DNA of 64,000 bases from assembly GCF_007567505.1 (NCBI RefSeq), contig NZ_CP041783.1, positions 1,364,001 to 1,428,000 on the forward strand. The letters are read 5' to 3'. Shown piece after piece: positions 28,057 to 38,457 of this stretch (within the stretch, counting starts at the first letter, position 1; each line of letters begins with the position of its first letter). Under the pieces are notes generated by a model, which saw only the letters and a list, made by a program, of their open reading frames with translations, did no database searches and was not told the DNA's origin. Both the position numbers and the translations under genes were made by a program. This stretch comes from Shewanella donghaensis (lineage in GTDB: Bacteria; Pseudomonadota; Gammaproteobacteria; Enterobacterales; Shewanellaceae).

Positions 28057-29514
28057 TTAGAATCGCATGGTGACACTCGATATAAACTGCCGTTTATCAT
28101 CACTTTTCCAGTTGTACTCCATCGCAACAGACCACTCATGATTGAAAATATAATTGGCGCCAACTACTCCCGACCACTTATCAGCGTTGCTTTGATGCAC
28201 TTCATAGTTAATGAATGAGTCAGTTCCAGGAATGGCTTGCTCACCTGTTAAGATTAAATCACTATCAAAATAAGCAGCGCCGGCAAATACTGAAATAGAC
28301 TGCAAGCCAGATAACGCAAAACGTTTTCCTATTCGTGGCGACGCGCTAAAAATATGCCCTTCTGCATTGGTTTTTTTCATATCCGCATAAGTAAATGATA
28401 ATGGCAGCACAAAGAAGTAGTCCTCCCAACCAGCAGCCAATATCGTTCCAACGGTGTAACTTGTACCTCGAAGGTTTGCGACAACAGGTACGGTTAATGC
28501 TTTATCTGCTAGCGCCTTACATATAGGAAAGTTAGCTATCTTGGAGCAATCAACACCTGATTGTTCTAAAAAACCATTACCATCAATGGTAAAAGCAATA
28601 TCAGCTTCACCTTTAATTTTGCCTACACTGGCAAAAACATTCATAAACGGGAAAATCCATGCATCAACTTTAAGTTGCGGGGATTTAGTGCTATTTGAGT
28701 TGTCATGGAAAGTCACAAAATCGATTGGTAATCGGTCTGAACCATTAAAACCCACTTCAAGCTCATCAATGTTCATCCCTTGAAAAGTATCGGTATAGAC
28801 AATGCTGATCCCATAAGGTTTTGGTAAATCGAAGCCTTTATCAATAACGTCTTGTGCAAAAAAAGGTAAAGCTCGGCTCCATTCTCTGGCATCAGTATCA
28901 GGTTCTATCAATGACTTATTCGCAACAAGACCTTCCCCTAAGCCTGTATCAGTTAAATCATGATTAATGGTTGTTTTAAAAACGGTTGCGCCGCCAATGG
29001 CAATGGCGCCTTTACGAGACATGACATAGATAGGCGTGTTTTCATTAATGGAAGCTTGAGCAATTGAACTCATCGTGGTATCAACACCAAAATCCCAGCT
29101 CGCTGACACGATAGGTTCAAACTCACCCGATAAAAATCGTTCCATATCAGCGCGGTCATCAAAAATAACCAAGGCTTGATACTGGTTGTAGCCTAGTCCA
29201 ATGGCAAGGTTATAACGATCAACGTCAAAATACGTTACTGAATCAGTGTGATTATCATACATGGCACCAATGCCAGTACCACCGCCAATAATAGACAGAT
29301 TGATATTAGACATATCCACGACGGCATAGCCTTCTGACTGCGCTATTTTACTTTTCAATTGCGGATAAAATGTGGTTAATTCCATCACGAGCTGCTCAGA
29401 ACTAGCCGTAATATCTTGTCTAACGCTTTCGCGTTTTTCTATTGGGATAGTGCTACTGCAGCCTTGCAGTAACATTATGACAATAGATAAAGTAAATAAT
29501 TTTTTAACGCACAT
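28057..29514 (-). CDS. SYLF-like lipoprotein with C-terminal beta-barrel
   Basis: The 485-residue protein starts with a lipoprotein signal (LLQGC, Cys19). The next part (about 25-190) has the pattern of SYLF/Ysc84 lipid-binding domains: SEGYAVVDMSNINLS, IIGGGTGIGAMYD, LAIGLGYNQYQALVIFDD. From about 200 on the sequence turns to alternating aromatic strands (AWIFPFMNVFASVG, WSGVVGANYIFNHEWSVAMEYNW) and ends in a terminal phenylalanine, SSVTMRF, as in outer-membrane beta-barrels. A lipidated N-terminus joined to a barrel is unusual. ACGGA precedes the ATG. The function is unknown. It is divergent from tamA. Confidence 0.75.
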   Translation of the reverse strand: MCVKKLFTLSIVIMLLQGCSSTIPIEKRESVRQDITASSEQLVMELTTFYPQLKSKIAQSEGYAVVDMSNINLSIIGGGTGIGAMYDNHTDSVTYFDVDRYNLAIGLGYNQYQALVIFDDRADMERFLSGEFEPIVSASWDFGVDTTMSSIAQASINENTPIYVMSRKGAIAIGGATVFKTTINHDLTDTGLGEGLVANKSLIEPDTDAREWSRALPFFAQDVIDKGFDLPKPYGISIVYTDTFQGMNIDELEVGFNGSDRLPIDFVTFHDNSNSTKSPQLKVDAWIFPFMNVFASVGKIKGEADIAFTIDGNGFLEQSGVDCSKIANFPICKALADKALTVPVVANLRGTSYTVGTILAAGWEDYFFVLPLSFTYADMKKTNAEGHIFSASPRIGKRFALSGLQSISVFAGAAYFDSDLILTGEQAIPGTDSFINYEVHQSNADKWSGVVGANYIFNHEWSVAMEYNWKSDDKRQFISSVTMRF

Positions 29515-29973
29515 ATTCCGTCCACGGACACCACTTATAGCCGTATATTATAATTCATTTTTAGCGAAAAATTGTCTTAAATAACACTGTCACACACGAA
29601 ACGGTTTCAACTGATATTATTATCACCAATTTGGGTAACGAGCTTAATATGATTAAGCAAAAATAAAAATTAAGATGAAATAATTGAAGTATCACTGTTT
29701 AATACCAGATCGCATATCCAAGACTCATAAATAGCACTTAATAAAGCCCCTCAGCTTAGACACTAATTGATAACTAAACTTTCATGATTTGTAAGCTTCA
29801 AGTCTTTGTTTTCAACCTTATCAAAATAAATTGTACTGTTTTTAGGCTGCACATTAACTTCTACTAATTTTTGTCACTTTTTAAAGGGTTAATTTCACTC
29901 CTAAACTTGCCTGTTTCCCTTATTCTAGCGACAATAGGTTATAAGTTTATCGCCTTTTAAAAGCATCTAATAA
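29515..29973. other. Divergent promoter region, lipoprotein-barrel / tamA
   Basis: No gene is seen in this AT-rich 459-bp stretch. It must contain the promoters of the two divergent envelope genes, but no motif stands out clearly enough to call. Confidence 0.4.
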
Positions 29974-31821
29974 TTGTTATTTAAACCTTTTCAGTATTGT
30001 ATTTTAGCCTGTGTTGCCATTTTTATGATGGCACCCAATTTTGCATGGGCAAAAGATGACTGGTTAGACATCAATATTACTGGTGTAACAGGAAAACTGT
30101 CTAGAAACGTCAAAGCGCATTTAGGCAGCAATCCAGAATCTGAAGTTCAGCGCCGCGCCTATTTATTTACTGTAGAAGATAATATCAATGCCGCATTAGA
30201 ATCCATGGGCAGATACCATAGTGAAGTTACAACCGATATTATTGAAACAGACAAAGGGCCTTGGAAGTTAAATATTAATATTGAAGCAGGTGAACCCACC
30301 GTTATTCAATGGATTGATATCAAATACAACGATGAAATGCTCGAAGATAACAGCTTTAATCGCTGGCTTAACCAGTTAACTGTTAAACCTGGCGATGTAC
30401 TGGATCATGGTGTTTATCAGAATTTAAAAACTCAGCTGGTGACCTTGGCTTTGGCTCGAGGTTATTTTGACGGTAAGTTTACTCGGGCAGACGTTGTCGT
30501 TAACCGCGATTTAAATACCGCAAAAATTAGTCTCCATTTTGAATCTGGTCAGCGATACCTTATTGGCAATGTTGAGTTTACCGGCCACACCCTCAATGAC
30601 GATATTATGGAGCGACTTATTCCATTTGAACCAGAATCTAAATATTCTACGCAACGCTTAAATCGCTTAAATCGTAATCTCATTGATACTGGCTATTTCA
30701 GTAATATTAAAGTGTTGCCGCAAATCGATGCTATGACTGATGTTGATGTACCTATTAAAGTTGATTTAAGCCCACGACCTACCCATTCATTTGAAATTGG
30801 TTTAGGTGCCGACATCGGCACTAATGCCGAAAAAACCATTGATCCAAGAGTGCGGTTAACTTGGCGGATGCCACAAATTAACAGCTATGGTCACACACAA
30901 GAAACCACCATGGAATGGTCACCTGATAGGCCTAAATTTTTAACCACTTATACCATTCCTTTGTCACATCCATTAGATGATCAACTAAAATTAAGAGTGG
31001 GTTTATTACGCGATAAATATGGTGTAACCCAAGACTATAATCCTGATGATAAAAGCTACGATTATACTGGGCAGTTAGAGTCTGAAAAACGCTTAATTGG
31101 TGTCATCAGGCAACAAACCTTAGATAACCAATGGCTATTTGGTTATTCAGTTGAATTTAACCAAGAATATTATACCCAATCTAATATCGATTATGATCCT
31201 AAGTTCCTTTTAGCGGGTGTAGGCATTGGCAAAACTAAACGTGGTGATAATACTTTAGATCCTAAGTCGGGTTTCCGTCAGATATACAGTATTGAATATG
31301 GTGACCCTAATCTAGGTTCTGAGGTTAGATTGACAAAACTTGAGGCTAAATTTAAATGGATTGATACCTTTTTTGAGAATCACCGTATTGTGAGCCGACT
31401 TGATTTAGGCGCCAATATTGCTGACAGTGATGAATTAGCCCAAATATCGCCTTCTCTCCGTTATTTTACTGGTGGCGATCAAAGTATCCGTGGTTATGGT
31501 TATCAGGAGCTCGGCCCTTTTATTGAATATACCAACGACGATGGCAGCACATCTAGGCAAGTGGTTGGTGGGCGCTATTTGGTTGTTGGCAGCATTGAAT
31601 ATCAATACTACCTAAATGACACATGGCGTGTAGGAACGTTTGTTGATGCGGGTAATGCCTTTGATACCGACCAATTTGAACCTGTCGTTTCTGTTGGTGG
31701 TGGTATTCACTGGATCTCCCCTATCGGACCCATTAAGTTTGATTTAGGTGTTGGTTTAAAAGAAACTGAAACCGTTGATCGTTCTTGGCGTATTCATTTA
31801 ACAATGGGGACTGATTTGTAA
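29974..31821 (+). CDS. tamA: Outer-membrane assembly factor TamA
   Basis: TamA is the Omp85-family outer-membrane partner of TamB, serving outer-membrane protein insertion and envelope lipid homeostasis. The 615-residue protein has a signal peptide (cleavage near NFAWA-KDD), about three POTRA domains (30-280) and a 16-stranded-type barrel (about 290-615) with the signature GGDQSIRGYGYQELGP and an end HLTMGTDL like that of E. coli TamA. The start is a TTG, forced by an in-frame TAA directly before it, and no good ribosome binding site precedes it. The stop overlaps the tamB start. Confidence 0.95.
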   Translation: MLFKPFQYCILACVAIFMMAPNFAWAKDDWLDINITGVTGKLSRNVKAHLGSNPESEVQRRAYLFTVEDNINAALESMGRYHSEVTTDIIETDKGPWKLNINIEAGEPTVIQWIDIKYNDEMLEDNSFNRWLNQLTVKPGDVLDHGVYQNLKTQLVTLALARGYFDGKFTRADVVVNRDLNTAKISLHFESGQRYLIGNVEFTGHTLNDDIMERLIPFEPESKYSTQRLNRLNRNLIDTGYFSNIKVLPQIDAMTDVDVPIKVDLSPRPTHSFEIGLGADIGTNAEKTIDPRVRLTWRMPQINSYGHTQETTMEWSPDRPKFLTTYTIPLSHPLDDQLKLRVGLLRDKYGVTQDYNPDDKSYDYTGQLESEKRLIGVIRQQTLDNQWLFGYSVEFNQEYYTQSNIDYDPKFLLAGVGIGKTKRGDNTLDPKSGFRQIYSIEYGDPNLGSEVRLTKLEAKFKWIDTFFENHRIVSRLDLGANIADSDELAQISPSLRYFTGGDQSIRGYGYQELGPFIEYTNDDGSTSRQVVGGRYLVVGSIEYQYYLNDTWRVGTFVDAGNAFDTDQFEPVVSVGGGIHWISPIGPIKFDLGVGLKETETVDRSWRIHLTMGTDL

Positions 31822-34800
31822 TGAAGACAACAGATCAGCCTTCAGAGCCATCAACACATAACAAAACGCCATCAGAACAAATACCATTAGATGCAGTCCC
31901 GCCGCAGCGACCATTATCTTTTGGTGCAAAACTGTGGAAACTCTTCAAACTATCCACTCGCATTCTTATTTATATTCCTCTGTTATTACTTATTATTGTC
32001 GCGGTGCTCCTCGGTACACCAATAGGCGCCAGAATCAGCGTAATGTTAGCAGATCAGTTTGTGCCCGACCTTGATCTTGAGTTTCGTTCCGGCACCATTA
32101 ATAAACAGCTGGAATTTGATTATGCTCGTTGGTCTATGGACGGGGTATCGGTTGAAGTAGAAGACTTGAGCTTATCTTGGCTACCAACCTGTTTATTCAA
32201 TAAACAAATATGTGTCGATAAACTCCACGCCAGCGCTGTGCGGGTTCATGTCGCTACGGATGAATTTGAAGATGATGATATTAGTAATACTGATAGTGAT
32301 ACTAGAACTAATAGTGAAGTAAATGTCGATACCGATCTAGCTTTTGAAGACGTTGAGGACACAGAACCGTCCCCACTGATATTGCCTGTCACAATTGGAC
32401 TTAACGACTTAGACCTTAAATTAGTTGAAGTCAGTGTCAATGATATGCGTTACAACGCAAGTGCGCTTAAAGCCAAGGCACTGTGGAATGAGCAAGGTCT
32501 GCGCGTTGATTACCTGCATAGCCAAGATTTACTGGTCGATATACCACTATCATCTGAAGTCGACACAAAAATCACTGAATCAACTGAAGTTAGTGAATGG
32601 GCAATGGCAGCACTCCCCACTGTTTATATGACCTTTCCTGTTTATGTTAATGAACTCATTGCAACGCAAAGCACAATGTTGCTGGGAAAAAGACAAGATA
32701 AATTTGAATCTATCACGCTTACAGGCAGTTATGTTGAATATCTAATTGATATTCAACGATTAGAAGTCCGTCACGATTATGGTGAAGCGAAACTCATTGG
32801 CGATATTAGCCTTATTGATGATTATCCAATGGCTATCGACTCCTCTTTTAATTTTACTCATGTCAGTGAAATACCTGAACTTACTCAGCAAAAAATATCA
32901 ATTCAAGCTGAAAATGGCTTCGATGATTTATCAATAAAAGTTTCAGCGCAAGGTGATGCTACTATTGATTTTGAAGCGATTATCGCATTAAGCAAACGCA
33001 ACATGCCTTATCAATTAGAAATCGGTAAAGCAAAGTTACAATGGCCATTTAAACAAGCCGAATATTTTGCCGAAATCACAGCGCTGACCAGTAAAGGGGA
33101 TATTAATCAACATCAGGTTATTGTTGATGGCGAATTTCTGAGCCCTTTTCATCCTTTATTAGCGGTGAACGCCAATTTAGAGGTGAGCGAAAATGATATT
33201 GCGATTTCAAAAATAACTATTTCTTCTGAAGCGGGTGATGTTGAAGGACAAGGCACGATTGATTGGGAAAATGACTTTAGTTGGCAAACACAATTAACCG
33301 CTGCAGATCTGCAGTTAGAGAAGATTCACTATCTATACGAGTTAACCGAACTCAATAGTAATATTACAGGCTATTTAACCTCTAAAGGCCAGATTAACGA
33401 AGATAGCTGGCAAATAACTATCGAAGATGCCGATCTCGAGGGTAACTTAAATGAGTTTCCGTTAACCGTTAAAGGTAACGTACAGTTCAATGATAAGTTA
33501 GCCATTAATGCTGATAACCTTAAAGCAGAAGCATTAGGCACTACACTGCTAGTTAATGGTCAAGCTGATGAAATATGGGATGTAGACGCCTTTCTAGAGG
33601 TACCCGATATAAGTCAGTGGTTACCAGATAGCAGAGGTTCTATTTCAGCTAAAATTGACGTCACAGGTAACGAACTAAAACCTATTGTGGACGCAAGAGC
33701 TGAAGTTATTGACTTCAACTATGCAGGTACTAAGGTTGATAAACTGGTGCTCTCTGGCCATTACTTACCCCTTGATGACCATCAGTTTACGGTTAATATT
33801 GCCAATAATAAACTAAGCTGGAACCAAGTTGATTTAAGCCAAATTTTAATCGCACTTTCAGGTAACTTACACCAGCAGACACTGCAACTGTCCACCGGTG
33901 GAGAGATGGTGATTGATACATTAATTACTAACCAATACACCCCTGAAACTGAAGTATTCAATACTGACATCAATAAGTTTTCGATTTCAAATATACTAGG
34001 TAACTGGAGCACTGATAAGGTGGTCAATATTACTTGGGATCAACTTAATCTAACCGGTAGCTTCAACCCATTTTGTATTAATAATCCCCACAGCCACTTA
34101 TGTTTTTTAGAACAAACTAGCTTTGGTGAGCAAGGTAATGTCCGCTTCTCCGCTCAAGGAACTCCTGGGCTATTGTTACAGCCATTATTACCCAATCGGT
34201 TGATATGGACCGGCGAGTCAGAGCTTAATGGCAAGGTAAATTGGTCTGAATCAGAAAAAATCACCGCAAATGTCGATTTCTCTCTATCTGAAGGTAAATT
34301 TGAATTAAAACGTTCTGAAAATGACAGAATTAACGTTATCTATGATCAAATAACCTTAAACATGGCGCTCGATGAGAAACAGTTAATCAGTAATTTATCT
34401 GTCAAAGCAGATAGCATCACAGATATCGATAGCCGAATTATTATCAGCACAGAGCCAAGCCGAGACTTGTCTGGACATATCAAAATTGATCAACTTGATT
34501 TAACTGCAATACAGGGTTTCTTCCCAAACCTATCGACTTTAGATGGGTTATTCTCATCTGATTTAATGCTTATAGGTAACTTAACTGATCCTCAAGTAAA
34601 GGGGGATATTACTTTAACAAAAGCAGCAATTGCCTCCACCGGAAACCCAACCTTGATAGAGGATATTAATTTATCCATGTCGCTAGCTGGACAAGAAGGC
34701 GGTATTGATGGCAGCTTTAAAATGGGTAAAGGTAGCGCAGAAATCGACGGTTCACTTTCTTGGCCTCTAGGCAATGTCAGTGGTGACGTCAATATAAAAG

Positions 34801-35750
34801 GTGAAAAACTGGCCTTTATTCAACCGCCATTAGCCATATTAGATATCACTCCTGATATCAATCTCACCTTCAATAAAGAGCAATTTGCCATTAAAGGCAT
34901 TGTCGATATCCCTACTGGTGAGATTACCTTGGTACAACTTGCTGAAGGCGGCGTGGCACTATCAAGTGATGTAATATTTAAAGACTCTATTTCTGAACAG
35001 GCCGAGAAAACTAGCCCTTACGCTATTGTTGCAGATCTCAATATTAATGTTGGTAAAGAACTAAGTATTGACGGTATGGGCTTAAACGGAAAGCTAGAAG
35101 GTACCTTAAAACTGCAACAACAAGCCTTTAAGCCGCCATTATTATTTGGTGATATAAAAGTGAATAACGGCAGTTATAAATTCATGGGACAAACTCTCAC
35201 CATTAGTACCGGTGAAGTACAGTTTGTTGGCCCTACTGAAGTGCCTAATTTAAATATTGAAGCAATAAGAGAAATTAAAGATGAAGACCTCACTGCTGGT
35301 GTCAGAGTGACTGGTACCGCTATGAGCCCTGTTGTAACGTTATTTTCATCGCCATCAAAGGAACAAGCTGAAATTTTATCCTACATTCTCACAGGCGCTG
35401 GGTTTGGCAGTTCTTCATCGGAGCAAAATAATGCCTTAATGATGGGAGCAGCATTAAGCTTAGGCTCACAATTGGGTGGCAGCGCCATAAATAATATTGG
35501 ATCGACTGCGACTGGGCTTATTGAAAAATTCGGATTTTCTAACGTACAACTGGATGCCAATGATGATGGACGTTTTGCTATCAGCGGCTATATTGGCGAA
35601 GACTTAATGGTCAAATACGGTATTGGGGTCTTTAATCCCGGTTATGAGATGACTGTACGATATTATATTTTATCCCAGCTTTACCTCGAAACAGTGTCAG
35701 GCACATTGAATCAGTCATTGGATATTTACTATAGTTTTGATGTTGACTAG
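31821..35750 (+). CDS. tamB: Translocation and assembly module inner-membrane protein TamB
   Basis: The 1309-residue protein has a single N-terminal membrane helix (about 45-70, IYIPLLLLIIVAVLLG), a long periplasmic region of repeated beta strands that in the family forms a hydrophobic groove for lipids, and a C-terminal DUF490 domain (about 950-1309). The C-terminal signatures are GDIKVNNGSYKFMGQTLTISTGE, GTAMSPVVTLFSSPSKEQAEILSYILTG and the end LDIYYSFDVD. A patch near residues 150-185 is rich in Asp, Glu, Ser and Thr, probably a local expansion. It is translated by overlap with tamA (TAATG). Confidence 0.95.
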   Translation: MKTTDQPSEPSTHNKTPSEQIPLDAVPPQRPLSFGAKLWKLFKLSTRILIYIPLLLLIIVAVLLGTPIGARISVMLADQFVPDLDLEFRSGTINKQLEFDYARWSMDGVSVEVEDLSLSWLPTCLFNKQICVDKLHASAVRVHVATDEFEDDDISNTDSDTRTNSEVNVDTDLAFEDVEDTEPSPLILPVTIGLNDLDLKLVEVSVNDMRYNASALKAKALWNEQGLRVDYLHSQDLLVDIPLSSEVDTKITESTEVSEWAMAALPTVYMTFPVYVNELIATQSTMLLGKRQDKFESITLTGSYVEYLIDIQRLEVRHDYGEAKLIGDISLIDDYPMAIDSSFNFTHVSEIPELTQQKISIQAENGFDDLSIKVSAQGDATIDFEAIIALSKRNMPYQLEIGKAKLQWPFKQAEYFAEITALTSKGDINQHQVIVDGEFLSPFHPLLAVNANLEVSENDIAISKITISSEAGDVEGQGTIDWENDFSWQTQLTAADLQLEKIHYLYELTELNSNITGYLTSKGQINEDSWQITIEDADLEGNLNEFPLTVKGNVQFNDKLAINADNLKAEALGTTLLVNGQADEIWDVDAFLEVPDISQWLPDSRGSISAKIDVTGNELKPIVDARAEVIDFNYAGTKVDKLVLSGHYLPLDDHQFTVNIANNKLSWNQVDLSQILIALSGNLHQQTLQLSTGGEMVIDTLITNQYTPETEVFNTDINKFSISNILGNWSTDKVVNITWDQLNLTGSFNPFCINNPHSHLCFLEQTSFGEQGNVRFSAQGTPGLLLQPLLPNRLIWTGESELNGKVNWSESEKITANVDFSLSEGKFELKRSENDRINVIYDQITLNMALDEKQLISNLSVKADSITDIDSRIIISTEPSRDLSGHIKIDQLDLTAIQGFFPNLSTLDGLFSSDLMLIGNLTDPQVKGDITLTKAAIASTGNPTLIEDINLSMSLAGQEGGIDGSFKMGKGSAEIDGSLSWPLGNVSGDVNIKGEKLAFIQPPLAILDITPDINLTFNKEQFAIKGIVDIPTGEITLVQLAEGGVALSSDVIFKDSISEQAEKTSPYAIVADLNINVGKELSIDGMGLNGKLEGTLKLQQQAFKPPLLFGDIKVNNGSYKFMGQTLTISTGEVQFVGPTEVPNLNIEAIREIKDEDLTAGVRVTGTAMSPVVTLFSSPSKEQAEILSYILTGAGFGSSSSEQNNALMMGAALSLGSQLGGSAINNIGSTATGLIEKFGFSNVQLDANDDGRFAISGYIGEDLMVKYGIGVFNPGYEMTVRYYILSQLYLETVSGTLNQSLDIYYSFDVD

Positions 35751-35786
35751 CCTGATACCTTAATCATCACCTCAGTAATGACAATC

Positions 35787-35826
35787 GATAAAATGATAAA
35801 ATGATAAAATGATAAAATGATAAAAT
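35787..35826. repeat. Five tandem copies of GATAAAAT
   Basis: Five perfect 8-bp copies lie between the tamB stop and the shared terminator. They are non-coding and are the kind of array that changes copy number by slippage. Confidence 0.95.
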
Positions 35827-35835
35827 TCAGACACA

Positions 35836-35861
35836 AAAAAAGCGCCTTAAGGCGCTTTTTT
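35836..35861. terminator. Bidirectional terminator between tamB and rplY
   Basis: AAAAAAGCGCC-TTAA-GGCGCTTTTTT is a perfect palindrome with T-runs on both strands. It lies 16 bases beyond the rplY stop. Confidence 0.9.
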
Positions 35862-35876
35862 CATTCAAATTAGCGA

Positions 35877-36164
35877 TTAAGCAAATTTGAAATCGATGTG
35901 TTCGATAAGCATTTTGTACGCGTGACGCTGTACAGCTTGAGCACGAACTTTAACTTCTTGACCATCGATTACGATAGTTAATTCGCTAGTGTAGAAATCA
36001 GCATTCAGTTGTTGATTGATGATATCTTTTTGAGCAAATTTAATAGAAATAGGCTCTTTTCCTGGTCCGTAGATTACAGCAGGAACTAAATTCGCATGAC
36101 GTAGGCGGCGGCTCGAACCTTTCCCGATTTCAGTACGGATTTCAGCATTGATTGTATAAGACAT
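35877..36164 (-). CDS. rplY: 50S ribosomal protein L25
   Basis: This 95-residue protein is the short L25 that binds 5S rRNA, equal in length to E. coli L25 (94). Motifs are [26 protein letters not shown] and the end HIDFKFA. The start at 36164 ([10 protein letters not shown]) is used because the family begins there and GTGAG lies about eight bases upstream; the frame stays open further up but without family similarity. Confidence 0.95.
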   Translation of the reverse strand: MSYTINAEIRTEIGKGSSRRLRHANLVPAVIYGPGKEPISIKFAQKDIINQQLNADFYTSELTIVIDGQEVKVRAQAVQRHAYKMLIEHIDFKFA

Positions 36165-36329
36165 GTATTTCTCACTTATAAAAAAAGTTTTTTTGTTGTT
36201 ACTTTCGACCAGCAACAACTCGTAATAAAGCGCGCGGATATTAACACAGCAACGGTACTGCAACAAGCACAAAGCTATTATTTCATCCAAATGCCTTAAC
36301 ACTACTGCTAATTTAACTCGCTGAAGATG

Positions 36330-36878
36330 TTACCAACTTCTCACAGGGCCACTATCAACGTGAATAAAACCAGATCGAGGATAATAACCAACCCCACCCA
36401 ATTTTAAAGAAATAGCCGCTTCTCGTAGCGTTTTAAGCTCAATACCTGGAATCGCAATATCCATTGCCATGCCTTTCATATGATAACTTTTTTTAGCTAC
36501 GCCATTACTTTTAGTGGCAAGCATATTATTGGTTTTAGGCGAACGATAACCAGAAATGACATGTATTTCATCTGAGTTGCCTAATGTTTGCTGCAAATTA
36601 TGAAGTAACTCAAACAAACGGTTATCCATAGGTGCGGCTTCATTTTGACGATGATCACGTAAGACAATACTGAATAATTCTAGGGTATCTTGTCGATACT
36701 CTCCATCTGACCAATAACTACCTTGCTGGCGTTCACCTGTATGACGGTTAAAAAAACTAAGCTCTTTATTACCAAAGGTAGAACGACTTGCTTGAGCTGG
36801 GGTCGTAAACATTGAAGCAACAGCTACACCACTTATTCCAAGGATTAACTGCCTACGTGCGGGACATACTAACGACAT
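36330..36878 (-). CDS. mepK: Murein endopeptidase MepK (YcbK, DUF882)
   Basis: The 182-residue periplasmic protein is related to peptidase M15 enzymes that cut meso-DAP crosslinks in peptidoglycan. Zinc-site motifs are visible: HVISGYRSPKTN, SYHMKGMAMDIAI and GFIHVDSG. The amino end ARRQLILGISGVAVAS is a twin-arginine signal, as in E. coli MepK. It lies downstream of the LD-transpeptidase gene on the same strand (150 bases), the same pairing as ycbB-ycbK, which fits a shared role in 3-3 crosslink turnover. Confidence 0.93.
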   Translation of the reverse strand: MSLVCPARRQLILGISGVAVASMFTTPAQASRSTFGNKELSFFNRHTGERQQGSYWSDGEYRQDTLELFSIVLRDHRQNEAAPMDNRLFELLHNLQQTLGNSDEIHVISGYRSPKTNNMLATKSNGVAKKSYHMKGMAMDIAIPGIELKTLREAAISLKLGGVGYYPRSGFIHVDSGPVRSW

Positions 36879-37029
36879 TAACTCACCACTGACTAATTAT
36901 ACTTAACTGTTTGTTTTTCACACAACAGAGTGAGAAGTTAAACTGAAAAATGAATAATAGCAACAGGAAGTGAATAGAAATTCAGCTTAATTAACCCGCT
37001 AAATGGCAACTTCTATTAAGCTCAGGGAC

Positions 37030-38457
37030 TTATCGAGAAGTAGTATGTAGAGATTTTGCAGCATTATTCGCCACAATTGTTTCCACCTTGTTATTAAGAT
37101 GATAAATGTCATTGCGATACTGGGCTAAATTTGACTCATCAACCCACGCGTTCCAATACACAAGATGAATGGGTACCGTTTGAGAAAGCGAAAACCATTG
37201 GGTTTTTTCTGCATTAGACTGCATTCTTTGCCAAGTTCGCTTATCAATAACCACATTATTTGCAAACCACTCAGCCAACTGCTGGATTTTTTCAATCCGG
37301 ACACAGCCAGAAGATAAAGCTCGATTAGCTTCATCGAATAGTGACTTATCTGGCGTGTCATGAAGGTAAATATTCAAATCATTTTGAAAATGAAACTTAT
37401 AACGGCCTAAAGCATTAATGTCACCAGGGCGCTGCACAATACGATATGGAAACTGCCCAACTGCAACCGTTTGCCATTCAACAGCTGTTTTATTGACAAT
37501 AATTCCCTGCTTATCAAATACATCAAATTGCCTGTCATTAAAGTAATGACCATCCTTTGCTACTTTAGGCAATATGTCTCGCCTCATCAGTTTTTTAGGC
37601 ACTGTCCAGGTGGGGTTTATAACAACATTAGAAATTTCCCCCGACATAACGGGGGTTCTTCTATAGGATTTTCCCACGATCACTCTTGATGTCATTGCGA
37701 CTTGGTTGTCATTCACTAATACCATTTCAAATGCAGGAATATTGACGAGCAAATAACGCTCAGGCAGCTGACTTTTGAAACTAGTTTTTGATACAAAATT
37801 GCCAGCAAGTAAAGTCGCTCGCTGTTTAGGTGTTTGATTTAACCAATGCAGTGTATGTGGCCCGATGACCGCATCAGCTTTCAAACCATGACGTTGTTGA
37901 AAAACCATGACTGCTGCTGCGATAGATTCATCATATACGTGTTGTGTTTCTGAACGAGATGATAAATCCCCTAGCAGCCATAAACGCTGCGAAATTGCAC
38001 TGATAGTCTTATGGCTATCTCCTGGACGTAAAAAACCACCAGGTTGAATCGCATCCCAATCATGGCGTTTATCAAGCCACATTAAACGTCTAAGGTGGTT
38101 TAATACGCTTAAGTAGTCATCCACTTGGGGCTCTAACGCAAAAATCTGACTCTGAACTGAAGCATCTGCAGATAAGGTGGAGAAAGGTAATTGAACCTGC
38201 TTTTGTCGCCAGAATTGATCAACGGCAGTTTCTATCGAATCAATATATTCAAGCTTTTCTGCCTCACTACCATATTGCAGAATCGCTAAATACTCGTCCC
38301 ACAGCACGCTGGACTCAGCTAATGAAATTAACTGAACATGCTGAGCTAAGGTCTGATATGCGGAGTTTGATGCGATGACAGTCTGTGAAGGTATCATCCA
38401 TAATACCGTTATAAGTACCGAAGATACTGCAATTCGATGAAAACAATTTGCTCCCAT
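37030..38457 (-). CDS. ldtD: L,D-transpeptidase, YcbB/LdtD type
   Basis: The 475-residue envelope protein has a signal peptide, a peptidoglycan-binding domain (about 155-215, VFQQRHGLKADAVIGPHTL) and a YkuD catalytic domain (about 230-400) with HDTPDKSLF and the nucleophile Cys385 in SSGCVRIE. It makes 3-3 crosslinks in peptidoglycan. It is about 140 residues shorter than E. coli LdtD (615), mainly in the amino-terminal part, so the symbol is given by domain order and the mepK neighbour. GGGAGAG precedes the ATG. The HU-like gene is divergent on the other side. Confidence 0.88.
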   Translation of the reverse strand: MGANCFHRIAVSSVLITVLWMIPSQTVIASNSAYQTLAQHVQLISLAESSVLWDEYLAILQYGSEAEKLEYIDSIETAVDQFWRQKQVQLPFSTLSADASVQSQIFALEPQVDDYLSVLNHLRRLMWLDKRHDWDAIQPGGFLRPGDSHKTISAISQRLWLLGDLSSRSETQHVYDESIAAAVMVFQQRHGLKADAVIGPHTLHWLNQTPKQRATLLAGNFVSKTSFKSQLPERYLLVNIPAFEMVLVNDNQVAMTSRVIVGKSYRRTPVMSGEISNVVINPTWTVPKKLMRRDILPKVAKDGHYFNDRQFDVFDKQGIIVNKTAVEWQTVAVGQFPYRIVQRPGDINALGRYKFHFQNDLNIYLHDTPDKSLFDEANRALSSGCVRIEKIQQLAEWFANNVVIDKRTWQRMQSNAEKTQWFSLSQTVPIHLVYWNAWVDESNLAQYRNDIYHLNNKVETIVANNAAKSLHTTSR

